Assembly (NCBI GenBank): GCA_020465985.1 | Contig: JAANYP010002618.1 | Coordinates: 194,970 to 258,969 of the forward strand | Direction of reading: 5' to 3' | Origin: Centrapalus pauciflorus | Taxonomy: Eukaryota; Streptophyta; Magnoliopsida; Asterales; Asteraceae | DNA length: 64,000 bases | Shown: positions 13,843-23,370 of the stretch, in pieces | Layout: each line of letters starts with the position of its first letter | How positions within the stretch are numbered: position 1 is the first letter of the stretch | Program-made: the position numbers and the translations under genes | The notes under the pieces: model-generated | Database searches by the model: none | What the model saw: only the letters and a program-made list of their open reading frames with translations | Told to the model about the DNA's origin: nothing

Positions 13843-14162
13843 TTAAGGGGGAGACACTGTTTCATTAGATGTTGTTCAATTATCAACTAACAACTTGAGA
13901 CTATTCTCAAGCTGCTAGTTCATTTTCTCAAACTGTTAGTTGTTGCACTTGGTCTGTCAAGTGTGCAGGGCATTTCAGTCATTCCTAAGGAGATTTTACG
14001 TGGGAATAGATATTTTTGAAAAGCCAAACCCTTAAAAGTCCCAGTTTCATTTGATTGCAATTATCAGTTGCAAAATATCTTCCACAATCTTTTCACTTTC
14101 TCTCTCTGTGCGATTCTCACATAATCGTTCAAAACCCTGAATCCTCGCCTTTGTGATCACCA
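13843..14162 (+). other. Internal polypurine tract plus U3-like stretch before the aORF
   Basis: TTAAGGGGGAGACACTG at about 13844-13860 looks like a second polypurine tract, followed by TGTTTCATTAG, an LTR-like start. Bases about 13907-13945 (CAAGCTGCTAGTT ... CTCAAACTGTTAG) match the beginning of the real LTR at about 17030-17066. The rest is AT-rich and then pyrimidine-rich up to the aORF ATG at 14163; I see no TATA box in it. Confidence 0.6.
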
Positions 14163-16902
14163 ATGGAGTTTGTTAAAGAACACAATTGCCTTCCCTACTC
14201 TCTCAAAAACGCTGAAATACTGCCATTCCATGATATGATGGATTTTCTATGTGGTTCTCATATCCATTATGCTCTAACTGTCAATCCCACTATATACTTC
14301 TCTCATATCGAGCAGTTTTGGAAATCAGCCACTGTAAACACCCATGAGGGAATCACTTCTTTTGCATCCACCATTGATGGTAATCCCATTACCATCACAG
14401 AGGAGACCATTCGTCAACATTTTCATATGCAAGATGCCACAGGTAAATCTGATCTCTCCCTTACTGCTTTACATGAAGGTCTGTTTGAAATAGGGTATAG
14501 GGGCCCAACAGATTCTTTTACCTTCTATAAAGCACATTTTGGTCCTAAATGGAAATATCTTGTACATATTATTCAGCAGTGTTTAAGCCCTAAAAGGACT
14601 GGTTGGTCTGGATTTTCTTTTAATATTCCCACTGCTTTAGTGTGCTTATCCACAGGCCAACAGTTCAACTTTTCTAACATGATTTTTCAAGGAATGTTAA
14701 GGCACCATGCCTTAAAGAATGGGAAATTTTTTATGTATCCACGGTTTTTGGCAGAACTAATTGCAAAATCTTGCAACTCTTTTAAAGTACATAAAAGGAT
14801 ACATGTTTCCCATAGGCACCCTTTACCTACTATAAAAAGACTTTTAAAACTAAGTGCCAATGTTCACAGTGTAGATGTCCCTTTGCCTCTTGCAATTCAG
14901 GATGTCTATCCAAGAAACAGAGGAGAGGATTATGAGTAGGCTCAGGCCAATATAAATGCTTCACCCCTAGGATCCCAACCCTCTCCTCATGATACAAATA
15001 TTACTTTTGCTCATTCTACCATACATACCTCCCCAGCCCCATCACTAAAAATATATAAAAGACAAAGGGTTGTAGGAGCTCCTTCTGCCTCAGTCTAATC
15101 CCCAGAGCCAAATAGCTCTGTGCAAGAGGACACTCTTGCACAGCATATCGATAGGAAACCCATTGAGGACACTCCCACCCTCAATTTGGAGGTGAACATC
15201 CTATCTGAGGATGTTCATATGGGCTTTGTGGCTGGTGTTACTAATGTCTCAGCACAAGGGGCACAGGACAGTACCAACATCACTAAGTCCACACCCATGG
15301 CAACAGAGGGTGTGCAAGCACCTTCTGGAAGTCCCCAGTACCAAGAACAAAGGGGCCCAGATGTTTCTACTTCTGGAATTGATGCCAGTGATAGATCTCA
15401 AATCCCACTATCATTTGTAGATCTTGAGGCTTGTCTGCAACTTATTGCATTGACGGATCAACAACTGAAACCTGTTGTAGACATTTTGGAACATTACAAG
15501 TCCATAATTGCTGCACAGGATTCACAAATCACTGCTCTACAACAACTCACAATAGTCCAACAACAAAAACTTGCCCAGTTTCAGCTTGGGTTGAAGTTAT
15601 ATGGAAACAAGATTGTGCAGCTCGAGAAGATGGTTCAAACCCTACTAGCAAAGGTTTTTGGTCCCCCTGATCAAACCAATGCATCCAAAAAGGGGGAGAA
15701 TTAGGAGATCCCACTTCCAGTCCAAACAGCTTCAACTTCACCAACAGCAGCTTCAGTTTCTAGGCTAACAGTCCCAACCGTTTCTCAAGCTGTTAGTATA
15801 GATGCTCAAGCTGTTCCTATTAAGTCAACTGGAGTTTTCATCAGAAAAGGAACTCAAGCCACAGTATCAGCTTTAGCAGCAACCACGGACAAGGGAAAGG
15901 GTATGTTGATTGAGCCTCCAAAGATCAAATTTATTTCTAAAGAAGCTCAAGTTGCTCATGATACTGGATTGGCCAGAAGGTTGGCAGAAGAACAAGATCA
16001 GATCTTACACCAGCAAGACCATGGGAGATGATGAAACCCTAGGACATTACCTAAGAGGGTTTGTGGTCAAAGAAAGCCAGAAAAAGAGGAAAAGGCCAAC
16101 AGGGCCTTCAAAGGCAGAACACAAAATATTTTTGATCCATTTCTCTACAACAGCTGGTGTGTCTAAGGTTATTGTTCAATCTTGGTCAACAGAGAAGCTT
16201 CAGGCTTTATATGACAGAGAAAAAGAAAAGGAAAAAGCTTCAAAAGCCTCCAAACAAGTCCAAGATCCCCAAGACCTCCCTCAAACTGTTGCTGCTGCTC
16301 CTTAACCTGAAACTATCCAACAAGAAAAGTTTGATCAAGTAAATAGAGTTTTGTTTGACCAACAATTGCAAAAGGCTTTGGAGATTGAAAAGTCTCTTGA
16401 TCAGCATCACTTCTCCAACCCTCCAATTACTTACTGGTATGCGAAGTCACTGGATGACATTGATTTAGTATATCAATTTGTAGTCAAAAGAGAAGCTGGT
16501 CCAGAGGAAGAGTACAAGAGCCTAATCCAACTGGTTCAAAGAATGACTAGAGATGAGCTGACACAAATGCATAATATTGGGAATGCCAGTCACTCTAGGT
16601 CACCAATAGTATGGGTTCAGACCAATCTAAAAGATCTCAGGAGCATTTTTGATCCAGAATCCACCAGAGTAGATATAGAATCTGCCAAGGAAATGAAGAT
16701 TGTACAGGTTAATTTCTATGCAAAATATATGACATATCGACTCTAGCTTGCAGACAGATCCAACAGATTCTACAATTTTGAATTCCTTGATTTGCCAAAA
16801 GCATGGCTACTCCAAATGAGCTCAATAAAGATTGAATGTGATAAAGAGGAGTTAAAGAGAGAATTCATAAAAGCTATAAGGCAGACTCTTTCACAATTGT
16901 AA
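14163..16902 (+). pseudogene. Copia-A additional ORF (aORF) of unknown function
   Basis: This long ORF lies where SIRE-type elements carry an envelope-like or unassigned gene. Three parts are seen. The N-terminal globular domain (14163-14850) contains HYALTVNPTIYFSHIEQFW and a MYPRFLAELI motif. The P/S/T/Q-rich linker (14940-16010) has a leucine/glutamine-rich likely coiled coil at about 15410-15640. The lysine-rich C-terminal part (16020-16902) includes ALYDREKEKEKA and SPIVWVQTNLKDLRSIF. Interruptions: TAG 14937, TAA near 15097, TAG 15702, frameshift near 16020, TAA 16303, TAG 16744; end at TAA 16900-16902. No signal peptide or membrane segment is obvious. The same architecture recurs in Copia-B and Copia-C. 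Function unknown. Confidence 0.75.
15686..15700 (+). other. Polypurine-tract-like sequence inside the Copia-A aORF
   Basis: AAAAAGGGGGAGAA, nearly identical in core to the terminal tract at 16997-17006. It is the third GGGGGAGA in this element (13849, 15694, 17000). It could prime extra plus-strand DNA or be chance purine coding (Lys-Lys-Gly-Glu). Confidence 0.4.
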
Positions 16903-17007
16903 GTTTTTGGATGCCTTAGTTTGTATATAATAGTTTTACTTTGTTTTATTTCCTTATGTGTATAGAAGCTTAAAGTCTTGTGTAAAGAATTTAAGTTAGG
17001 GGGAGAT
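16903..17007 (+). other. Copia-A 3' UTR and terminal polypurine tract
   Basis: AT-rich sequence ending in AAGTTAGGGGGAGAT immediately before the LTR start TGTTGGGAAA. The tract is about 16993-17006. Confidence 0.85.
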
Positions 17008-17657
17008 TGTTGGGAAATATTCTAAGCATGTCAAGCTGTTAGTTAGATTTCTCAAACTGTTAGCAGTATTTCTGTGTAATTACAAAGTTCAAGCTGCATG
17101 TTCAACAAACACAAGCTGCTAGTTCAAAAGTTCAAGCTGTCAGAGTTAAAAGTTCAAGCTGCTCAACAGATTGACAACAGAATGTGACGAAATTCAGGAA
17201 GTGATATATATTTCAAGATTTGAAGATCTTCCAAGCATATCTACTACAAGAGAAATCAGAGTCAATCAAGGATATAATCAGAAGGCTATAAATATAGATA
17301 GACTATGTCTTTCTATTGTAAGTTTGTAATCGTGGTACTTAAGTCTTTCATTATTGTAATTGCATTCTGATAAGTTTCTCAAGCCTCTAAGGTTGTAAAA
17401 CCCTAAGAACAATCTGTGTTCTTTGTCTAATCAAAACACATTAGAGGTGATAGTAATCAGACATTTTGGTAATATAAAGGTTTTGATATTGATTATGTTT
17501 ATCTAAATATTTGTTCTTTATTGTTCTGAAAGTTTTCTTAAAACAGTTAAGTGTTATTCCGCAAACTTCTTAATTGGACTTTTATTCAAAACAAGGTTAT
17601 TGGTTTAAACTCTTATCTATTAAAACCAGTTAATCTTAGGTGATATTGTTCTTGACA
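17008..17657 (+). repeat. Copia-A 3' LTR (650 bp)
   Basis: Begins TGTTGGGAAATATT after the polypurine tract and ends TTGACA, the same end seen in the 5' stub beside the primer site. TGT/ACA inverted ends are present. TATA box CTATAAATATAG at about 17289-17300. The first 160 bp carry six copies of a CAAGCTGYTAG-like motif. Confidence 0.88.
17289..17300 (+). promoter_or_regulatory. TATA box of Copia-A LTR
   Basis: CTATAAATATAG preceded by AATCAGAAGG; the only strong TATA-like motif in this LTR. Confidence 0.6.
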
Positions 17658-18523
17658 CACAGACAGACAGCTTTGAGGTGGAACAACTTAGACACACTTT
17701 TACTATTCTATTCTTAGTTGAAAACAGAACTTGCATGCATGAAAAACACCATTCCTTTTTGCACGTTCTGAGCTTGTAGATGTCTATCTTGATTATCTCT
17801 AATTCTTTGTAAGCTTCTTTTTATACTCACTCAGTGAAACTTCTTCATTGGTTGTAGAGATAGTGGAATGTCTTTACAAAAAGACAAGGATGCTTTTCTG
17901 CACGTCTGACAAGTCAGAATTTGTCCATATATAGCTGAATCTTTGTCTTTTCCTTTATGTCTCTGTTGTCCACAGACTTTACCTTAAAGAGGAATGTCAA
18001 CTTTAATCATTTCCTCTTCATGTAATGCTATTTTGATATAAGAAATGGTCTGTCACCCATTTTAGATATCTTTTTTGTCTTCATGCTTCAGAGCAGCTTT
18101 GGCAGAACTTGCAGCTTTTAATTTTCATTTTTGTCTTGATTTGTAAACTGATCTTCACGTTCAAGACTTTGCATGGGGACATGAAAACAAATTCAATAAG
18201 GTGTTAAACCTATTCACAAAGAACAGGTTCTGTTCAGAAAGAACAGAAGACTTAGCTTGGGTCAAAACTGTTCAACAGACATTTCAAGCTTAGACAGTGT
18301 GTGTCAAGCCTGTCCAACAGTTATGGACAGCTTTGACAGTCTGCCTAGCTACAATGAATGTAACAGTGTAAATAGACTTAGGCTGATTTTGCAAAACACT
18401 TATCAGGTTTCAATAAGGTATTAAAAAGCTTTGAATCTTCCCTTAAGTGTATCAAACATGTTTGATTAAAAATCTCCCCCTATGATATAGACAGGTTTGA
18501 TTGGGGCCTTTTTGTGCCTAACA
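17658..18523 (-). repeat. Copia-C2 3' LTR, truncated (866 bp)
   Basis: Minus-strand start TGTTAGGCACAAAAAGGCC aligns with the Copia-C1 LTR, including a second GGGGGAGAT some 45 bp inside the LTR and a TATAAAAAG box near 17820. The Copia-C1 LTR is 1116 bp, so about 250 bp are missing at the Copia-A junction. Confidence 0.75.
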
Positions 18524-18835
18524 ATCTCCCCCTGCTTGCAATATCCAGCCTAAGCTGACTCTATCAGTGATCACTATATAGATTTACATTACAGTTGCAA
18601 AGATGAAGATACAACATCAAAGTAAAGTAAAGATCAATTTATAAATACTGATATTGACTGACACAACACACGTTTATACAAGTACAACTAATGTACTAAG
18701 AAGAAATACAACAAATGTACAAAGAAAAAAAAATACAATTTATGTACAAAGATACTTCAACATTTTTGGACTGTTGATAGTTGGGAGCAGTTAATGGTAA
18801 GCATGTCCAACAGACGAAAAACTTCCATTCTTCAT
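18524..18835 (-). other. Copia-C2 3' UTR and polypurine tract
   Basis: Noncoding AT-rich stretch between the end of the aORF and the LTR, with GCAGGGGGAGAT adjoining the LTR start on the minus strand (about 18524-18535). It contains three similar ATTTGTACAT-like units at 18685-18750. Confidence 0.65.
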
Positions 18836-21030
18836 CTACACATTACTTGTAAATGGACTTTGTTGTTGCTTGATTTTCTTATCCAAATCCTCGGCAGCTT
18901 TGAGGAGCTTCTCTTGTTCCAACCCAGCTACCCTCTGCTTTCTGGCTTCAACCTCTTCCACCTCACATCTGAGGTAGTAACAATCTTGTCCAGCCAGATC
19001 AACTCTTTTATAGCAAGCTGTTAAGTGATCCCATATGACTTTTATCTGCTTTTCATTTTTGGTAAAGGCATCAGTGAACCTGAAGGCTATAAATTGCTTT
19101 ACACCAGCTTTATAAAGGTCTGATGCTCTTTGAAAGCACATTTTCTTGGTTAGAGGATCTACAAAGAATACCCTTTCTCAGGCTCTTCAATATACTAGCC
19201 TTTTTCAGGTTCAACACCCTGTGGCAGGCTGTGATCAATCCGTCTGATCTGAGTTGCAAGGAATCCCTGCTCAATAAGCTAGACTATCTTCTCCAACTCT
19301 GTACATTTCTTCTGTTTCCTGGGCTTGATCTTAGGTTCCATCTTAGAAGTACCTTTGATCATATCCTCTGGGATCTAGCCCAACCGTCTCACTTTTTCCA
19401 TCAGCTTCATAGGCTTCTTGTTCATGACCTTCAGCACCATGCCTTATGATTTGAAGCTTCCCGAACATATTCTTTCTTGAAATGGGAACAACTTTGACAA
19501 TTGTTTCCTAGGAAATTCTTCTCTCAGCAGGATCAAAGAACATTTTCCTTGCCAGGAAAGTGAAATTGGGTTCTTACTGATGACAAGGCAGAAGACACAG
19601 GTTTGACCTTGGTCACTGAGACCTTTGTGTGTTTCTACTTTTCACCATTCTTCTTACTGTCAGATCCCTTAGCTGCTTCTACCAACTTTCTTTGATCTAC
19701 CAAGGATGGCAGTTTAACTTTCTTTGCCTCCTTATCAGCCAAATCTTGAGCAGCTTTCACAGAGGCTGCTTCTTCTTCCTCTTTTTCAAGAATCTCAGTT
19801 TGTTCTTGGTTCCAATCATAATAAACATCCAGTGGAATATTCATTTCTTTGGCTTGAGCCTTGTCATACTTGACCTGAAGAAGCCTTTGAGCATCTGTAT
19901 CCACAGCAGCTTTGCCTTTTCCTTTTGCTGATGTGGAAAGGGTCATGTTAGTCTCTTCCTCTTCTGCTGATGTTGCAAGGACATATTTTCTTTGTATGCT
20001 AGTCCTATCCTCAAGAATAGGTTCCTCCCCCTTAGATGGTGCAGGGCTTGGAGATCTGGCTTGAGTAGGGACAACTGTCCCAGAAATAGTTGATGTACTT
20101 GCAGCATCACCAGCTGTTAAATGACCTGCTCCCTGGCCAACTGAAGCTGGTTTCTCCTTAGAGGGAAATGAAGATTTCTCCCCCTTAGACTTCGTCTTTG
20201 AGGCAGATTTCTTCTCTCCTTTGAAGGAGATGGCACAGAGCCATCAACACCAGTGTTGCCCAAATGAACGGATCCAACAGGCTTGGCAACAGCAGGTTTG
20301 GTAACAGGCCTAGAACCAACCAGGCTATGCACTAAGAAAGCCAGATTGTCCTTGACCTCAGCTAACTACGCAAGATAGGTTTTAAGAGAAGAGGATTCAG
20401 AAGCAGCAGACGCTGAAAGATGTGAGATAGCAGTCCTGTCTGTGTCACTGAACATCAGACTTTTAATCTGTGCAAGAGTTAGTTCAAAGGATTCCTGCTC
20501 ATCCTTAAAGCATGTGGCCACATTGTTTGACAGAGATACCCTAAGGTATTTAAGGAGGCTAAAGTGGAGGGTAGTGATACTAAACAGGTTTCAACAATAC
20601 CTGACAATTGTTGTGATACAGCTGTCAGGCTGGACAAAGAGTCCTGTTGGTGAGAAAGGATAGAGGAAAGGGAGGAGGATAGCTGTTGCAGCTGTGCAGT
20701 GAGTGCAAGCAGCTGAGAAGAGTAATTAGGTTGTGGAGAGGAGGTTGGAAAGGATGACTTGAACGAATCAAGAAATCCTCCAAGCTGTGCAAACACGGAG
20801 TTCGCAATTGTAGAAGGAAGGGTAGTCATAGAATTTTCTAAAGAACTAACCTTGTTGGACAGCACATGAAGCTGCTCCTTCAAGGAAAGGTCTTTTGGTA
20901 AGGGAGGTGTATGAGTGGATTGTTTTGATTGGGTAGATGGAGATGAAGGTGATGATGGAGGAGTGGCAGGTTCACTTGGTGATGGTAGAGGCAGAGTGGA
21001 AAGAAGTTCCATAGCCTGTGCAAAATTCAT
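18836..21030 (-). pseudogene. Copia-C2 aORF remnant (linker and C-terminal parts)
   Basis: Minus-strand pieces are in order: 21030-20479 (S/P/T-rich, then leucine/serine heptads, likely coiled coil), 20332-20117, 19946-19635 (lysine/glutamate-rich, YDKAQAKEMNIP and ILEKEEEEAASVKAAQD) and 19141-18836 (charged helix, EEVEARKQRVAGLEQEK). They match the linker and C-terminal layout of the aORF in Copia-A and Copia-B. The N-terminal YPRF-containing domain is not visible upstream of 21030. Frameshifts and stops separate the pieces. Function unknown. Confidence 0.6.
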
Positions 21031-21100
21031 ATAACCCAGCTTAGAGGGATCAAGATACCTTCAGCAGCGGCTAAACCAGCTTCATGAGTTTAGGTCTGAA

Positions 21101-22255
21101 AGACCCGTGATTTCTCAAAGGTCTCAAGTCTAGGCCCTAATAGCAATGCAATATCAATCAGGAAACTAAGATAATAATTACCAGTGCGGAATTAAAGTTA
21201 ATTAAAATCAGAGACAACATTAAGTAAAAGGTACAAACTTCTAGACTAAAACATCAGATCTTCATAATATGAACTAGCCCCAAACCCCAAACCTAAATCA
21301 TCAATCAAGTACCAAGGTGTTGAAACAGGTTCTAAAGCACTTTCAAGTTCTTTCAAAGTTCCTGACCTATGAACTAGGTCCAGCCAATCCTTTGCCTTTA
21401 CCTGAAAAATAATGCAACACCGGGGTAAGCTTATTTGCTTAGTGAGAACGTAGAATTTCACATTTAACATGTAATTATGAACGCGGAAGCACATGCACTG
21501 CACTCGGCTCATGCACGGCTCAACTATATTGCTTATGCACTGCACCAGGCTCATGCACAACTCAATCTCAAAGGGACATTGGCCAATTAATGCTCTTTCG
21601 ATGCGCGACTTTGCTCAGCTCCCAGTTATAAAACTGTTGTTGCTCTTGAGACTTTTAGCCAAATTCATAAGGAATGCTCGGATGATGATAACTCCATACA
21701 CACGCATCATTTAGTGGGGATCAGCCACGTACTGGGCTAGCTACCAGTAATTGCTCTATATGGATATCATCGAAATGCTCAGCTCTAGCTACCCTCTGTG
21801 CTTTCATCACGTAAGTCAGCACATCATAAGCATAACATTAACCCAACACTGAGCAATAGTGATGGAGTTAAGCTTAACAATCAAATGACTCGTCAATGAA
21901 ATTGATTCTAGAAGAATAAATGCTCAGCTCAACAAATCATAGTAAATATACTATGATAATATATATCAATAAACTCAAGATCAGAATGCCAATAAAATCA
22001 GGATCATGCAACAAAAGTCTCAATTCACATAATTTGCAGTTAAAGTAAAATCTACAACTCACAGTTACTGGTTATTTGCACTTTCTGGCTATGGCTCTGT
22101 TGCTCACAATCTGTAGTGGATTAGAACCACTATCTGGCATATGTCAGTCTTTCAGATGCTTGTCATTTTGCTTGTTTCTCAATCTGTTAATAATATCATT
22201 TCTGATATTTATTAGCCTTTATATCATCTGAATAGTATATTCAGTATTCATTCGT
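21101..22255 (-). repeat. Degenerate gypsy-type LTR stretch, minus strand
   Basis: No coding potential. On the minus strand 21390-21470 carries the U5-like pattern seen in the Gypsy-2 LTR at about 52055-52110 (TTTTCAGG(A)AAAGG preceded by AAGCTTA...). I infer a diverged LTR of the same broad type. Neither end is recognisable: the left side fades after the Copia-C2 aORF and the right side is cut by the Copia-B1 LTR. Confidence 0.4.
21491..21569. repeat. Imperfect tandem duplication, two units of about 40 bp
   Basis: Each unit contains ATGCACTGCAC followed by GGCTCATGCAC and a CAACT tail. Two units in direct orientation inside the degenerate LTR stretch. Confidence 0.7.
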
Positions 22256-22737
22256 TTCAAACATAAGTTAAGTTAAAACATAAGTTCAAATATAGGTTTA
22301 ATATGTGTAAGTCGAATTTAGAGTAAATTCGAATTCACTAGTAAATGGCATTCGAATTTATGGCAGATTCGAATGTGAATTATAGGGCAGATTCGAGAGT
22401 GTCAAGGGGACAAACTCGAATGGGCCTTGGGCCTGATTCGAGTTTGGCCCAAGGCAAACTCGAATGAGCCTCTATAATTAGGGATTAACTCGAATCATTA
22501 AGGGACTTTTTGCAGAATTCGGGTGAGATTAAGCAAAAGGGCGATCTCGAGTTTATCAGTATTATTTGTGTGTTTTCGAATAGAATCATCGCGTAGGTTC
22601 GTTCGTTAGTGTTCGTACAGCGTTGTGATAGTCTCCGTGTTCCGTGTGAAAGATATATCCGTCAAGCCGTTAACGAGGATTCCGCACTCATTGACGGTGT
22701 CGCGTCTAGAAAGATCTGTGTAGTGCAAGACCTTACA
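22256..22737 (+). repeat. Copia-B1 5' LTR, truncated (482 bp)
   Basis: Matches the 3' LTR from about its base 190 onward and ends CCTTACA beside the primer site. The segment carrying the LTR start (TGTTGGTACACC) is absent; sequence to the left is unrelated. TATAATTAGG near 22473 is the probable TATA element. Many TCGA-centred motifs are present. Confidence 0.85.
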
Positions 22738-22739
22738 AG

Positions 22740-22751
22740 TGGTATCAGAGC
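22740..22751 (+). other. Copia-B1 primer-binding site (tRNA-iMet)
   Basis: TGGTATCAGAGC two bases after the LTR end. Confidence 0.92.
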
Positions 22752-23370
22752 CTAAGGAGTGTTCTTCTTGTTCTTCGTGTTCATGGAGATACATCCTAGG
22801 TTTCTTGACGCTTTTGGACGGTTAATCATGGATTTTTGAGGTTTTCGAGTTTAGCGAATTTGGTTTCTGGAAATACTTTGTTATTTTTAACATTTTTGAT
22901 CGAAATTAATATTTTTACTCGTAAAAATATTGATTTAATCTGAAAAACGTTAAAAATTTGACGTATTCGCCGTTTCTCGTGTTTGTGCAGCTCGAATTTG
23001 TTAAGGAGTAATTAGGGTTTTGCTCATTTTCGAGTTTGATCAAAATACGCTCCTTTCGAGTTTCATAAAAAGTGTTTTCGAGTTTGGAGGATTCGAATTT
23101 ATCTAGGATTCGACTTTGCGCTAAAGTCGAATAGGGGGGGATTCGAGTTTCTCTTGGATTCGAATTTGAGTAGGGCTCGAGTTTACCTGTTTGGAGACCT
23201 TCGAATTTTTCATATATTTCGACTTTAATTAGACTGAAATACTTAACTCGAATTTAATTCCAAATAAGTTTAAATTTGATTAGTTTCGAATTTATCTAAA
23301 TTCAAAAGAATTAATTTAAATTAATTTCGAATTAAATTAATTAAGATTTAATACAATTATCTTTGAAACA
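22752..23370 (+). other. Copia-B1 leader with reiterated TCGA motifs
   Basis: Noncoding leader between primer site and gag ATG. About fifteen motifs of the type TTCGAGTTT, TTCGAATTT or TTCGACTTT occur between 22840 and 23335, far above chance. The equivalent leader in Copia-B2 (39216-39625) has the same arrangement but is shorter. Confidence 0.75.

Larger units (their letters stand above)
7595..17657 (+). mobile_element. Copia-A: SIRE/Maximus-like Ty1/copia element with extra ORF, 5' LTR nearly lost
   Basis: Order: LTR stub, tRNA-Met primer site, gag, protease-integrase-RT-RNase H, internal polypurine/U3-like stretch, aORF, polypurine tract, 3' LTR. Integrase before RT is the Ty1/copia order. 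A long ORF after RNase H and two-part gag are typical of the SIRE lineage; clade assignment is from family knowledge. Multiple stops and frameshifts throughout. Only about 29 bp of the 5' LTR remain, so a target duplication cannot be tested. Confidence 0.85.
17658..21100 (-). mobile_element. Copia-C2: 3' half of a SIRE-like Copia element, minus strand
   Basis: On the minus strand: remains of an aORF, a 3' UTR, a polypurine tract (GCAGGGGGAGAT) and the start of an LTR (TGTTAGGCAC at 18523). The LTR matches, with visible divergence, the LTR of Copia-C1 at 57163, so both are one family. Gag and pol are absent. The LTR is cut at 17658 by the Copia-A LTR end, and the upstream edge fades out near 21100. 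Confidence 0.75.

Noticed and set aside
22606..22794. Minus-strand open frame over the Copia-B1 LTR end
   Set aside because: It is a shadow of LTR and primer-site sequence and reappears over the 3' LTR for the same reason.
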